DNA from: Trichobilharzia szidati | Taxonomy: Eukaryota > Platyhelminthes > Trematoda > Strigeidida > Schistosomatidae | DNA: 64,000 nt | NCBI GenBank assembly: GCA_944472155.2 | Contig: OX235271.1 | Span: forward strand, 21,583,710 to 21,647,709 | Reading direction: 5' to 3' | Shown: one piece after another, positions 43,875 through 56,150 of the stretch | How the letters are laid out: each line of letters opens with the position of its first letter | How positions within the stretch are numbered: the first letter of the stretch is position 1 | The notes under the pieces: model-generated | What the model saw: the letters and a program-made list of their open reading frames with translations, nothing else | The model's database searches: none | Told to the model about the DNA's origin: nothing | Position numbers and translations under genes: made by a program

Positions 43875-44670
43875 TTATCTGTAGAAGAGATAATAAAAGG
43901 GGTTGAATTCTGTCTAACAAGGAGAAATATACCAACAAAATGAAATAGTAACGATGGAATCACCCATCTCACCAATAATATATGATATATTCATGGATTT
44001 TTGGGAAGAGAACGGGCTTAAACCATTCAGGTCATGAATAAAATATTGGTGGAGATATGCAGACGATACGTTAGTAATAATGAAATAGAACGATGTGGAG
44101 AAATTCTTCACACATATAAACAACAGTCATTTAGATTCAGTCAAATTCACAATGGAAGTAGAGAATGAAATTGGGGAACTGCCTATGTTAGACGGCAAAG
44201 TATAAAGAGTAACAGATGGCAGTGTAAAAATGACGCTTCATAGAAAAACTACACAATCTGGGAGATTCCTTGATTATCATTCAGGTCATCCACCCACGGT
44301 AAAACAACGGTTAGTACAAGGTCTTGCAGATAGAATGCGTAGACTTACAGCAACATCAGATGACCAGCGAAAAGAAATAAATGTCCTATTCAAAATGTTA
44401 CGTGATAACAGTCCCACAAAAGAATTTGTGGAAGATAATATACAGAAGAAAAGAAAGAGGGTAAAACCAGAGAATGACTAGAAGGAGTAAGGCGATAAAG
44501 CAATCACATTACCATACAAAAATGGTATATCAGAGGAAATTTGAAGAAACCCAAAAAATATTGGGATTCGTACCATGTTTAAACCAAGGGATCTTATTAA
44601 AGATAAAATAATTCAACTAAAAGATCCGAAAGAAAGGATGGATAAAAATAATGCAATTTGCAAAATATCT
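43875..44670 (+). pseudogene. PLE RT-to-endonuclease fragment
   Basis: The + strand reads ESPISPIIYDIFMDFWEENG, WRYADDTLVIMK (YADD RT site), a stop, SVKFTMEVENEIGELPMLD, MTLHRKTTQSGRFLDYHS, a linker, and ends at NNAICKIS, where GIY-YIG should begin. Stops are scattered, but frame is mostly kept. The family is nearest to 497-1948. Confidence 0.75.
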
Positions 44671-44703
44671 TATTTATTACCTCTTTTACTAGCAGTGTTA
44701 GAT

Positions 44704-44982
44704 TGTAGTGACCCATTTTATTACTCATCATCGTACTATACTTTCATTGTGTAATTGCACTTTGATTTTTTTACTTAAATCTTGCATGTTAACAATTGAT
44801 ACATTTGTACTCGCTCAACTTTTAATTTTGATTACGGCGAGAATACACATTACTACACCTTCTCAAGTGTCTTCTGATTTATGTTGTGTGTCGAGCAGCA
44901 CAACGTTAGAATCAAATATAAACGAGAAGAAGTATTAGGATATACGTATACGCTAGTTTAATCAAAATATAGCAGCACAACA
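44704..44982 (+). mobile_element. Solo gypsy-type LTR
   Basis: A 279-bp LTR starting TGTAGTGACCC and ending CACAACA, flanked by the 4-bp duplication AGAT (44700-44703 and 44983-44986). It disrupts a PLE. Same family as 36714-37000 and 47443-47731. Confidence 0.82.
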
Positions 44983-44986
44983 AGAT

Positions 44987-45585
44987 TAACATTTGAAGGC
45001 GATTGTTTCCGTCAGGTTGATGGTTTTACCATGGGAAGTCCATTGGGGCACCTTTTAGCAGATATTTTTATGAAGTACACTGAGAGTTTATCGGAGGATT
45101 TAATCGAAAATATGCTACTTTATAGGAGTTATTTAGATGACACTGTAATCATAAGTCATAAGCATTGTTCTGGCACCTCAATTTTAAATTGAATGAATGA
45201 AGTTCAGAATAGCATATCACTTACGTCTGTAGAAGAGGAACATAATTGTTTATCTTTCCTAGACATATTGCTTAGTCGACGGTTTGATTGGTCAATAAAA
45301 CTATCTATTTATAGAAAAACTACCTGGAAAGGACAGTACCTTAATTATCACAGTTTCTGTTATGTTCGGTACAATAAAGCCGTAGTGAGGTGCCTCCTGA
45401 GTAGAATCCGACGAATATGTACAGAAGACACACCAGATGAAGAAGAAAGAAAGTTGACACAAACTCTGGTTGATAACAATTATCCGGACAAGTTCACTAG
45501 GAGATATAAAGTAGTCAGAACACCAAAATTCACTCTTCAACTCACCACTAAGAAAGACGCCTACATCAAGCTAGCCTAAATGGGT
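44987..45585 (+). pseudogene. PLE RT fragment
   Basis: FRQVDGFTMGSPLGHLLADIF, YRSYLDDTVIIS (RT site YLDD), a stop near 45190, then an open frame with VEEEHNCLSFLDILLSRRFD, WKGQYLNYHSF and NNYPDKFTRRY, ending at 45579. A short 5' piece lies left of the LTR at about 44671-44703. It stops at the SR2-like element. Confidence 0.75.
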
Positions 45586-45604
45586 GATAATGGCAGCTTT
45601 ATAA

Positions 45605-46590
45605 CTAGCTCACGGAATCCTTCGAAGTGAGGACAGGAGTAAGACAGGGTTGCCTACTATCGCCAATGATTTTCCTGATTGCAGTAGATTGGATAATGTG
45701 ACAAACAGCGGGCAATGAGGAAACCGGCATAAAATGGACTCACACAAAGAACTTGGAGGATTTGGACTTCGCCGATGATATATGTCTGATTTCCCAAAAA
45801 CTGGAAGATATGCAAGTGAAAAGCAACAAGTTGGCAGAAGAAGCATCAAAGATAGGACTCCAGGTGAACATAGAGAAAACGGAGGTAATGAAGATCCCTG
45901 GCCAACAGCAACAACAACAGAGAGCAATCAGCATAAATGGAAGGAACCTGAAAGAAACTACCTCCTTAACCTACTTGGGAAGCATTGTTTCAACTACAGG
46001 CAGACGGAACTGACGAGGATATCAAAGCAAGGATCGGAAAAGCGAGACAAGCTTTCACTACTCTCAAGTCTGTGTGGAGGTCAACAGCATTCAGCATCAA
46101 AAATAAGATCGGGATTTTCAACTCCAATGTGAAGTCAGTACTACTATACGGATCAGAGACTTGGCGTGTCACAAAGAGCAGCTCAAACAAGCTACAGACC
46201 TTCATTAACAGATGTCTTCGCTCAATACTCAAGATCAGATGGCCGGAAAGGATCAGCAACAGAGATCTCTGGCAATGAGCGAACCCACCAGGAACCGATT
46301 GTGAAACAAATATGCAGGAAGAAATGGAGATGGATTGGCTGGCCATACTCTGAGGAAACCAGCAAGTGACATCACTAGACAAGCCCTCGAATGGAACCCG
46401 AAAGGGAAGCGACGAGTTGGTCGTCCAAGGGTGACCTGGAGGAGATCATGTGAAGAGGAGATGAAAGCATGTGGGCAGACCTGGAGCCAGGTGAAAACTC
46501 TAGCAGAGAACCGAACGCAATGGAGACGCATGGTTGAAGCCCTATGTTCCTCTAGGAACTAAACGAAATAATAATAATAATAATAACTAG
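45605..46590 (+). mobile_element. SR2-like RTE 3' half, well preserved
   Basis: The + strand RT second half: a SFEVRTGVRQGCL-like segment, LEDLDFADDICLIS (FADD site) near 45755, GLQVNIEKTEVMKIPG, TSLTYLGSIVSTTG, then LLYGSETWRVTKSS near 46145, SDITRQALEWNPKGKRR near 46370 and the end at a TAA near 46560, followed by (AAT)n. Two or three frameshifts break the frame. It lacks endonuclease and RT start. Confidence 0.87.
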
Positions 46591-46633
46591 AAAAAGATTG
46601 GACGCTGCTGTTAAATAGACATTTTATGCAGCT

Positions 46634-46981
46634 TGTAGCGGCAAATAATTCCCCAAAATTATTGACCACAGCAATCATCACTGAACATTGGATGCTGACC
46701 CTCACTTTTAAGTCGACTTGTTTACCTGAAGGCTTCCAGTCAAGCATCCTTGCCATTTGGTACCCCGTCGTGTCACGTGCGTGCACGATCACTAGCTAGT
46801 TAAGCACTCGACACGGTTTACTATTTGGTCCCGAAATATATCTCGTACTTTGGACGATCATTTGTGAATGTTTCGCTTTGCATTTGGTACACGAGGAACG
46901 AATACTATAGAAATTGTTGGTATAAGATCTTGCGTTAGTATACTCCGTACAATTCGCGAACGTCGATACCTTCAGCCTCCA
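46634..46981 (+). repeat. 5' LTR of gypsy element
   Basis: 348 bp from TGTAGCGG to CCTCCA. The primer-binding site follows after two or three bases. Confidence 0.85.
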
Positions 46982-47099
46982 AACTGGTGAGCCCAACCTC
47001 GAACTTCATCTTCGATAAATACGCAGATAAACCCGGTGATTTCGTTCCTTTTTATGTTTGTTCTTGTACTATATTGTAATCGGCATACATTTCGTCATG

Positions 47100-48240
47100 A
47101 GTGATCCTAGCCCCAAGGTTATTCGTATTCGCTAAACTGCCAAAACAATTCAGCTCGTACCATATTGGCCAGATAATGCTGAAACATGGTTTCAGATATC
47201 TGAGTCTGATTTTGTGAGCATGGGATAACCGATCAACGTTCACAGTTCCTAGCAGTTATTCACTCCCTACCGCGGGAATTCAGCAAGTGCGTAACTGTGC
47301 AGATGTCGAGTCCAGAGGTTAGTGACCCGTATGAGTTGCTCAAAGCATCCCTCCTCAGGAGAAACGTTTTCTCGGATCGACAGCGTCTGCATAAATTATT
47401 TCGCAACATAGAGTTAGGGGATCAGTCAGCCGTGAGCATACTTGTTGTGCTGCTATATTTTGATTAAACTGGCGTACACGTATATCTTAGTACTTCTTCG
47501 CGTTTATAATTGTGACCTGACGTTGCGATTACTCGACATCCACAACGTAATTCAAAAGGCACTTGCGAAGGAATACGATAGTGTATTATTGCAGCAATCA
47601 AAATTCAAAAATCGAGCGAGTACAAAAAGTATCAATTGTTGACATGCAAGATTTAGAGTAATAAACAAATCAAAGTACAATTACACAATGAAAGTATAGT
47701 ACTATGATGAGTGATAACATGGGTCACTACATACTGATAAGAATGTGAGAGGTTATTGGCCAAAGTCAGTTCGATGAAGGACTGTTCAGAGAACTCTTCT
47801 TATCCAACCTGCCGCAGTCAGTACAGACTGTGCTGGTGACACTTCAGGCTGTTATCATAGACGACTTAGCTGTTTCTGCTGATAAAATTCTAGAAATAGC
47901 TAAACGGTTAGTTCCCGAAATATGCTTGGTGGCCAAACAGACTTCGAGTAAGAATACTGCAGTGATAGAGTTATGCAACTCCATCCAGCAGATGCTTAGG
48001 TCAAACATTCCTAGTAATTCCTCCTACCGTCGTCTTGAATCCCCCCAACGTCAAAACGCACGTGGTCGATCTAAGTCCAAGCCACGTTCTCTGAAAAACC
48101 CTGACTGGTGCTGGTATCACAACACCTACGGCCAGGAAGCGAAATGTTGCCGTAAACCTTGTGATTTCGGCAATGTCTCAAAGTCTGTGGGAAACTATCC
48201 CACCGGCACGCGTTAGCGGCAACCGTCGCAGGTGGCACTA
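47100..48240 (+). pseudogene. Gypsy gag, interrupted
   Basis: First part at about 47149-47442 (VPYWPDNAETWFQISESDF, then SDPYELLKASLLRRN after a shift), second part from about 47765 (FRELFLSNLPQSVQTVL, later NPDWCWYHNTYGQEAKCC). The latter is the Cys/His region before protease in schistosome gypsy elements. A solo LTR splits the gene at 47443-47731. Frameshifts and early stops are present. Confidence 0.78.
47443..47731 (-). mobile_element. Solo gypsy-type LTR in gag
   Basis: A 289-bp LTR in reverse orientation, the same family as 44704-44982, flanked by the 4-bp duplication TACT (47439-47442 and 47732-47735). It inserted into the gypsy gag after that element arrived. Confidence 0.82.
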
Positions 48241-50870
48241 GCCGCTTACTTTACATCCATGATGTGATGAACCAGACTCGATATTTAGTCGACACAGATG
48301 CCGAAGTCAGCGTCCTTCCTGCTACAGCAGCAAATCGACAGAAGGAACCTACCTTCAGGTTACAGGCTGCAAATAGAAAACCAATTGCAACCTTTGGTAG
48401 GGAATAGGTCTGTCTGAACGTAGGTTTACGCAAACCTACTCGGTGGATTTTCCCCATCGCTGACGTCACAATGCCCATCATTGGCACGGACCTACTTAAT
48501 CATCATGACTTACTCGTAGACATCCGCCGGAAACGATTGATTGACAATACTACTAGTGTGTCTATCAAAGGCATAGGCCCCAGCTTGTCACTCGTTAAGA
48601 TGAAAGCAATCCTTAATCCAACTTTTCAACCGATTGTTGACAAATATCCGGAACTTAATTGCCCATCTAACGATCTCCCGTGCACAACCAGCAATGTTAT
48701 GCACTACATCATAACCTCAGGACAGCCCGTGACATCTAAAGCACGACGACTTGCTCCTGAAAAACTGAGAATTGCTAGGAATGAATTCGATCATATGCTC
48801 ACCCTAGGCATCATTTGGCCATCGAATAGCCCATGGGCATCACCACTGCATATGGTACCGAAAAAGGATAGCAACGATTGGCGACTCAGTGGTGATTACC
48901 GGCGAATGAACGCCAAAACAACTCCTGATTGGTATCCTTTGCCTCACATACACGACTTGACGGCAACGTTGTCTGGAGCATTTATATTCTCTAAAATCAA
49001 CTTGGTTATAGCGTATAACCAAGTCCCGATGGCACCAGAAGACATTCCGTAAACAGCTATCAATACGCCCTTCGGACATTTTGAATTTCAACGTATGCCA
49101 TTCGGTCTCCGGAATGCAGCCCAAACATTCCAACGCTTCATCGACAAAGTATTTCGCGGTCTCGACTTTGTATACGCATACTTGGACGACTGCCTCATTG
49201 CCGGTCCAGACAAGGAAACTCACCTTAGACATTTGGACTTGGCATTTGATAGGTTACGCCAACATGGTGTTACCATCAAAATTCAAAAGTGTCAGATAGG
49301 CGTTGACTCACTCGACTTCCTGAGTCACACTATTTACTGCAAGGCCATTCGCCCACTGGCTTCTAAAGTCGAGGGGATACGGAACTTTCCAGAGCCACAA
49401 ACAGTGAAAAGTCTTCGCACTTTTAACGGCTTGGTAAGTTATTATCGACGGTTTATTCCCAACTGTGCCTCTCTGATTCAGCCATTGGCAGACCTTTTTC
49501 GAGGAAACAACAAGTCTATTGGACATGACGAGTCTGCTCGCAATGCCTTTACTCAGGTTAAAAAAGCTATTGCGGATGCCACACTTCTAATGTGTCAGGT
49601 TCCAACAGCACCGTTAAGTATCTCGGTTGATGCATCAGACGATCGGAGCAGTTCTGCAACAACCAGTTAACAAAGAGTGGTAGCTACTTGCCTTTTTCTC
49701 GAGGTGCCTTCAATTAGCTGAAACGAAGCACAGCACATTCGGAAGAGAACTTCTGGCTATGTACTGTGCTATACGTCATTTTCGACATTCAGCTGAGGGT
49801 CGTGAATTCATCATTTTCACTGACCACAAACCTCTGACGTACTCTCTGAACTCAACTTCAGATAAGTATTCACCCAGGGAATCACGACAACTAGATTACG
49901 TTTCACAGTTTACATCGGATATTCGCCATGTATCCGGAGTGAACAACACTGTGGCAGATGCCTTGTCGCGTATTTGTTCCTTCACTCAAATCGACGGCAT
50001 AGACCTTGTAAAACTGGCTCGTCTTCAAAAAGAAGATACCGAGCTTCAGCATGAGTTGTCGAAAACAACTCTACAATTAGCCGAGAAACCCTTAGGTATA
50101 AGAAAAGATACTATTCTCTGCGACATTTCCACTAGTACTCCTTGCCCTATCGTGCCTAAAAGTTATCGCCGTAACGTCTTCAATACGTTGCATGGCTTAT
50201 CTCACCCAGGTATTCGAACTACCGTCAAGCTCGTAACTAGTCGGTTTTTTGGCCTGGTATTAACAAGGAAGTAAGGGAATGGGCACAGACGTGCTTAGAT
50301 TGCCAAAAGTGCAAGGTAGTAAGACACACCTAAAGCCCCCTTGGTACCTTTCTTATCCCTTATGCCCGTTTCGAACACGTCAATATAGATTCAGTTGGCC
50401 CCCTTCCAGAATCTCATGGATATACCTATATGTTAACCTGCATCGATCGTTTCACACGATGGCCTGAAGCAGCACCCCTCAAGGATGTATCTGCTGAAAC
50501 CGTCGCACGCGTCTTTGTAGAAAGATGGATCGCAAACTTTGGATGCCCCTCCTCCATTACAACTGATCGCGGGCGAAAATTCGAAAGCTGCTTATTCTTC
50601 TTCCTGACTAAATCATAGGTTGCATGCATTTTCGAACAACAGCCTACCATTCTCAAGCTAATGGTATGGTAGAACGTCTACACAGACAGTTGAAAGCTGG
50701 CTTATCAGCTGCAAGCAACACCCATTGGACTGAATCCCTTCCGTTAGTTCTCCTAGGGATACGAAACGCCTTAAAAACTTATGCTGGTTGCACTACCTCT
50801 GAGGTAGTATATGGCACGATACTACGACTGCCAGGTGAGTTTGTATCTCCTCAAGCTTCCCACCAGCGGT
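48241..50870 (+). pseudogene. Gypsy pol (protease, RT, RNase H, integrase)
   Basis: Protease YLVDTDAEVSVLP near 48285 (DTG changed to DTD), a stop near 48405, then RT from about 48470: SPWASPLHMVPKK, FSKINL, stop at 49050-49052, FGHFEFQRMPFGL, YAYLDDCLIAG (YLDD intact) near 49185. After a frameshift near 49670 come RNase H (FIIFTDHKPLTYSLN, VADALSRI) and integrase ([41 protein letters not shown]) in several frames. At least four frame breaks. Confidence 0.85.
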
Positions 50871-51062
50871 AGATCATTCCTCATACGTCAGCAGGCCTAC
50901 AAACGCAATGCGTTCAGTTAAACCTGCTCCCCTTCTACCAATTGATATCTTCGTTCATCCCTGTTTAAAAACTTTTTCACACGTATTTGTTCGTCGTGAC
51001 TCTGTGAGTCGCCCTCTAGGACCCCCGTAAGGAGAATTAACGTACAGATAAATTCTTTGTTT

Positions 51063-51307
51063 TAGACAAAAAAGGCCGTGAAGACACCGTCAGCATTGAC
51101 CGTCTGAAACCGGCTTACTTGGAAGGTAATCCTGTTAGCCTAGAACTAAACGTATTCGATAATCCACAAGTAATTGAATATCCTTTAGTCCTCGAAGAAC
51201 TCCCTAGCACGGCGAAAGCCACCGAACCTTCGGTCGAGCCCTCGAAGAGAACGCGTTCTGGACGTCACGTAGGATTCCCAGAATACCTTCACACCTATAT
51301 CACATAA
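51063..51307 (+). pseudogene. Gypsy pol C-terminal tail
   Basis: Open frame with EDTVSIDRLKPAYLE, then a Pro/Glu-rich stretch and SKRTRSGRHVGFPEYLHTYI before a stop. This is the usual end of pol in schistosome gypsy elements. Confidence 0.75.
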
Positions 51308-51808
51308 CTGAGTGGTGCGATTCACCCAACTCATTCGTTTGGGGTATAAAATATTATTTCTTCTTTTCAGACACATCACCTACTTTATGTAGCATCACTG
51401 AACACAAGTAAAAGATTGTTTCCTATAACCGTACATTATACATGCACTTGAAAAAATTTAGATGCATATTTTTTCGATGCTCTAAACTTTACGTTATTTT
51501 ACTGTATCGTAGATGCACATCATTTTTTTAAAACTGCTCATTTGGTACATTTTCCTCAACAAGGTTCTTAGCATTCTTGTTTTCTTTTCCAGGTGAGACG
51601 GGCACTGGACAAGAAACAAAAGAAGCACGGGATCCAACGAACAACATCGAAGAAGCCATGTACAGATACCATATTAGCATAGGCAGACAGACCGGTAGGC
51701 ATTCACCAAGCCGCTTGGAAGAGTTTTATCACCCTTAAGAGAACCGTCGAGGCTTTTTTACTTCCGGCTGGTTCTGTCATAGGGTCCTCACACTAGGAGG
51801 TAGTGTGC

Positions 51809-52153
51809 TGTAGCGGTAAATAATTCCCCAAAATTATTGACCACAGCAATCATCACTGAACATTGGATGCTGACCCTCACTTTTAAGTCGACTTGTTTAC
51901 CTGAAGGCTTCCAGTCAAGCATCCTTGCCATTTGGTACCCCGTCGTGTCACGTGCGTGCACGATCACTAGCTAGTTAAGCACTCGATAGGGTTTACTATT
52001 TGGTCCCGAAATATATCTCGTACTTTGGACGATCATTTGTGACGTTTCGCTTAGAATTTGGTACACGAGGAACGAATACTATAGAAATTGTTGGTAAAAG
52101 ATCTTGCGTTAGTATACCCCGTACAATTCGCGAACGTCGATACCTTTAGCCTC
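51809..52153 (+). repeat. 3' LTR of gypsy element
   Basis: About 345 bp, matching 46634-46981 with about twelve differences. A purine-rich AGGAGGTAG lies just before it. The last two bases expected (CA) are replaced, so the exact end is uncertain. Confidence 0.82.
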
Positions 52154-52489
52154 TTAAATCTTTTGATTTTTGACTCTCCTGTACACACTTGGTTCGCTCT
52201 ATCGTTGTGCTTTCATTTGGCGTTTTCTTCAAGCTTACCGCCAGTCGAGGCAGCAGATAAGTTGTATAACGCCTTTAATTATTAAATTTGATATTTCATT
52301 TGTGTAAAATATAACTCCGTCCCAGACACACTTCCTATCTCAAGTCTTTTTATTTTGATTTCGTTCCTCAGCACTTAAACGTTAGGCAGAGTACTGCTAA
52401 GGTTATAGAGCGGTGAAGTTTTTAGTAAGTGTAGTTATTCTGAGGTCTATCTTAAGTTTAGACCTAGGCTTACAGACTTATCGATTTCT

Positions 52490-52880
52490 GCAAGTAATGG
52501 CTGGCTTCAAAGCATATTCCTAAATGGCTCTATAAGCAAACAGAATCCACAGAGGCCAATAATATCGATAGCAGCCGATCTAGTCCCTGTGTTGCAAGAC
52601 ATTATATACAGACAAGACATAAAATTGACGTTAGCACATCTTTCAAACCTGTCTATAAAACTTGTTTGGGGTGTATCCTAAAGTTTGTGGAAACCCTAGC
52701 TAGCAATTAGCGATTAGGAAGTTTAAACCAACCTTATCCTATGACAAGTCCGTGTGTGATCGGATTGTCCAGAATATGTTGCGCAAATACAACAGTACAC
52801 GATTCAAACAAAATACGTCTTCTTATCACTTTGTTTGAATTCATAAAGGGAACTAATTGTTTTAAATTTAACTTTAGTGT
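52490..52880 (+). pseudogene. PLE C-terminal fragment and terminus, family D
   Basis: PKWLYKQTESTEANNIDSSR, HKIDVSTSFKPVYKTCLG, then the terminus with TATGACAAGTCCGTGTGTGATC that also forms the arms at 34859-35619. Only one arm is present here. Confidence 0.7.
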
Positions 52881-52969
52881 CTTTAATTTTTTTGTGATTT
52901 GGAGTTTCTGTAGCAGTTTGGTTGATTTTCCGGGGTATGTTTGCTAGTCCCTCGCGCAAACCTCCTGGT

Positions 52970-53106
52970 CTTGGGACGAGTGATGATTGACTCAGTGAGA
53001 GTCAGAATAAGGAAACTCACCTTCAACACTTTGAACTGGCATTCGATAGGTTGCGCTGAGATCATGCTACCACTAATATCCAAAAATGTAAAGTAGAAGT
53101 GGAATT
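52970..53106 (+). pseudogene. Gypsy RT relic, left piece
   Basis: Reads KETHLQHFELAFDRLR and IQKCKVEVE, matching the RT of the gypsy element at 49216-49310. It stops at 53106; the next codons are found at 56151, beyond a LINE. Confidence 0.75.
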
Positions 53107-56100
53107 GTAACGTCCCCGAATTAAGCCTAACTGTGCGCCTAATTTATGTACGCATGCTAAACGCTTACAGAAACTAATAAATAAATAAATAAATAAGTTT
53201 ATTCTCATAGTACAGTACATGAGGGACGCCAGTTTACAGGCATCATCAGATTGTTAGAGAAATAGAACCATATAATTCAATCACAATTTACAGGCAGTAG
53301 CAAGATATGCTTTACATGTTCGCTGGAGATTATACATACACTTGATAAATGTTAATCTCAGTAGTATAAAACAGCCTTTTCACTTATATACAATCATTTC
53401 TGTGCTAAGTTGGAAAAATCTGCTAGATTGTCAGTGAGTGCAACACAACAGGAAATACAGGAGTATTGTCTTCGCATTAACAAAAAACCAGGTCTTTGGT
53501 GGATGTATTATAAGTGCCTGGGAAAAAAATAAAGCTTGAAGTAAGTATTCATACATAACTTTGTTGTGTGCAGAGTCCTCGAATTATAGTTCATTGATGT
53601 GTTATTTTGAAATCAGTGATGTGTTTATCTCATTTTATCTGAAATGTCATTGTTGGGAGTAAGTACATAAGCTTCGGACGCATTAATTAATGGATTTCTA
53701 CTGCTTACGGGTATTTTCTTAGCGTTAGGAAGGTTTATGAATTTCAGCTATTCCGACAGGAGTTGAGAATATTAACTGCTCAGCAACATTATGGATATAA
53801 GTTCATCACATTATCTAAGGAAAGGTGGGTTGCAGTTGGTGAGGGATATATGGTGCCCAACGAGCATTCATCTGTCCTTGTGATGTTGTGGTGAGTTATA
53901 CCTTTTTCATGTTGTCGGTTTATGTCCATTTTATTCCACTTATTGTGTTGGGTAGTAGTTTTACAAACGAGATTTGTTGTCTGTTTGAGGATACGTATGT
54001 TAACCGTTAATGTTTTTTCTAGAATTATAAATATAGGCAAAAAACAACAGGTGTAGTATTTAAGCTTATACATTAAATGGACCTATAATTTCGGAGGCTC
54101 TCAGATAGGAACTAGAACTACTATCGTTTGCAAACTCTTGTAGTTTGTCATTAAGCACCTTTTTGAAGGAGGCCAATGTACTTGCTTGACGCATTTCCAT
54201 TGGCAGTTTATTCCATATCTGTGCATACCTAATCAAGTAAAATTTTTGCCTGGTGGCTGTTTTACATTGTTCGATAGCTACTGTACCCTTAGTGTGTCTT
54301 AGTTTGTAGCCATTGTCATCTGAAAGTCGAGTGTCATTAGTAGAGGTAAAAACTAAGTGGTTTAGAAGCTTATAGTAAAGTGTCAAGTTTAGTCTCAGGC
54401 GTCTTAGCCATAGTGTTTCTAGTCCTAGGGTATCACATCTAGTGGAGTAGTTCGCACCATTTTCGGTTCCGAGTAATTTTAACGTGAAGTACCTCTGCAC
54501 TCCCTCGACTTTCAATTTGTCCTCTATGCGTATGCTACTATACATGAATGAACAGTAATCAAATAAAGGACGCACACAAACCTTGTACAACAGAATTCTA
54601 GACTCATTTCTGTAGAAGTTCCTGAGTAGAAAGCCGATACGTCTGCGTGACTTTGACACTTGTTTGGAGATATGTTCGGAAAATGATAAGTTATGTGAAT
54701 ATTTCAGCCCTAGGTCCAGTACAGATTCCAGTCGTTGAAGTGCATGGCCTTGAATTGTCAGGTCAAGTTCTAAATTGTTGCAACCTATGCAGAGCCAGCC
54801 ACATTTTTCGACATTGAATTGGAGTTGCCAGGTGTCACACCATCTATCCATTTTTTCTAATTCTTGCTGTATGGCGTTTACTGTTATTCCAAGATCTGTG
54901 TTCTTGCATTTATACGTCACTTTTAAGTCATCTGCATATAGTATTGGTTTACCTACACTAAAGCATTCACAGATACTGTTTATATGTATTATGAATAAGA
55001 GTGGGCCTAATACACTTCCCTGGATTACACCACTACTTACTGGTTTAGGCCTTGAGATTATCGAGCCAACTTTCGTTGTCTGACTTCGGCCACACAGAAA
55101 TGATTTTATCCAGCTCAGGAGAGGGTCACATACCCCTAGTGAGCATAACCTGCTGACTAGCAGATTATGGGGAACTCTGTCGAAGGCTTTTGCTATATCA
55201 AAATATAGCACAATTACTAGTTCTCTGTTGTCCCTACTTCGTGTAACTTCGTTGAAAAAGTCTATGTGACAGGTCACACATGATCTCTTTTTGAGAAATC
55301 CGTGTTGTGATGGATTGATAAGTTCATGTTCTAGTAAGTTGTCTGACACTTGGTCTTTAACCACTTTCTCCATTATTCGGGATATTACCGGTGTTATATT
55401 GATAGGTCTATAGTTGCATGCACTGGTTTTGGTCCCTGCTTTGTGCTTAGGTAATATGTATGTGGTTTCCCACACTTCAGGATAAGTTCCAGTTTCCAAC
55501 GAGAGAGTAAATATTCTAAGTAACAAGACTACCATTTCCGTGCTACCATTTTTGTACATGACAGATGGTATGTCATCTGTTCCAGTACTACCATTAGACT
55601 TCAAAGTCTTAATCGCTGAGTCTATATTTTGTATATTAAAGTCTATTCCGCCTAATTTGTGGTTGCTTTTGCAGGTCATTTGGAAATTTTGGGTCGGGTG
55701 CACTCTGGCGTCATTGCAAAACCACTCATTAAGGAGTTCACTTATAACCTGGGGATCATTGTGTATTATACCCTTATGCTCCAAGCTGCTTACAGTATTG
55801 TCTTTACTGCTTTTTAGACGTCTCTGCAATATCCTACAAAGTTCCTGAGTTTTGGAGTTACCCACAAGCGCTTTATTTTCTTCAAGTTGTGACATTTTAT
55901 ATATGCTCGTGGAATATCGGCCGTCGTATTTTTGAACGTTGCTTTTCCTTTGATACATATGTATAACTAAGCGGTTATACGCTTTTCGATAATCGCGTTC
56001 TTCGAAATTTGATTTCGTTAACAATACAGTTTTTCAGGTTTTCACTTGTTCTTCTTAATACAACGTTGTTTGTCTCTGACCATATACAGCGTTAGCATAT

Positions 56101-56150
56101 CATGGAACTTGCTATATTATTTTACCCAAAATCATCTGAATTATATGATA
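53107..56150 (-). mobile_element. CR1/SR1-like non-LTR retrotransposon insertion
   Basis: About 3.04 kb separating two pieces of one gypsy relic and flanked by GAATT (53102-53106 and 56151-56155). On the minus strand it carries an RT frame, then about 0.87 kb of 3' sequence with an AATAAA and (TTTA)n near 53178-53205. The last 70 bases to 53107 are unassigned. The endonuclease is missing; the 5' end is truncated. Confidence 0.8.
54066..56024 (-). CDS. CR1-like LINE reverse transcriptase, open frame
   Basis: A 652-codon frame without stops, the longest in the window. It begins in the linker after a lost endonuclease domain (a stop lies at 56034-56036) and contains SRIMEKVVKDQV, the motif VLYFDIAKAFDRVPHNLL, SSGVIQGSVLGPLLF, ILYADDLKVTYK (YADD catalytic site) and a C-terminal YAQIWNKLPMEMRQA block. 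RT of this clade copies element RNA at a nicked target. The frame suggests recent insertion; without endonuclease and 5' end it cannot move by itself. The start is nominal. Confidence 0.87.
   Translation of the reverse strand: MLTKSNFEERDYRKAYNRLVIHMYQRKSNVQKYDGRYSTSIYKMSQLEENKALVGNSKTQELCRILQRRLKSSKDNTVSSLEHKGIIHNDPQVISELLNEWFCNDARVHPTQNFQMTCKSNHKLGGIDFNIQNIDSAIKTLKSNGSTGTDDIPSVMYKNGSTEMVVLLLRIFTLSLETGTYPEVWETTYILPKHKAGTKTSACNYRPINITPVISRIMEKVVKDQVSDNLLEHELINPSQHGFLKKRSCVTCHIDFFNEVTRSRDNRELVIVLYFDIAKAFDRVPHNLLVSRLCSLGVCDPLLSWIKSFLCGRSQTTKVGSIISRPKPVSSGVIQGSVLGPLLFIIHINSICECFSVGKPILYADDLKVTYKCKNTDLGITVNAIQQELEKMDRWCDTWQLQFNVEKCGWLCIGCNNLELDLTIQGHALQRLESVLDLGLKYSHNLSFSEHISKQVSKSRRRIGFLLRNFYRNESRILLYKVCVRPLFDYCSFMYSSIRIEDKLKVEGVQRYFTLKLLGTENGANYSTRCDTLGLETLWLRRLRLNLTLYYKLLNHLVFTSTNDTRLSDDNGYKLRHTKGTVAIEQCKTATRQKFYLIRYAQIWNKLPMEMRQASTLASFKKVLNDKLQEFANDSSSSSYLRASEIIGPFNV

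Larger units (their letters stand above)
46634..52153 (+). mobile_element. Ty3/gypsy LTR retrotransposon
   Basis: 5.5 kb between two LTRs. Gag and pol parts follow in the gypsy order: gag, zinc-knuckle-like region, protease, RT, RNase H, integrase and a C-terminal tail. All are broken by frameshifts and stops, and a foreign solo LTR lies in gag. The primer-binding site TGGTGAGCCC starts at 46985. The LTRs differ at about a dozen sites, so the element is not ancient. It resembles schistosome gypsy elements (Boudicca/Saci group). No target duplication is visible. Confidence 0.88.
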
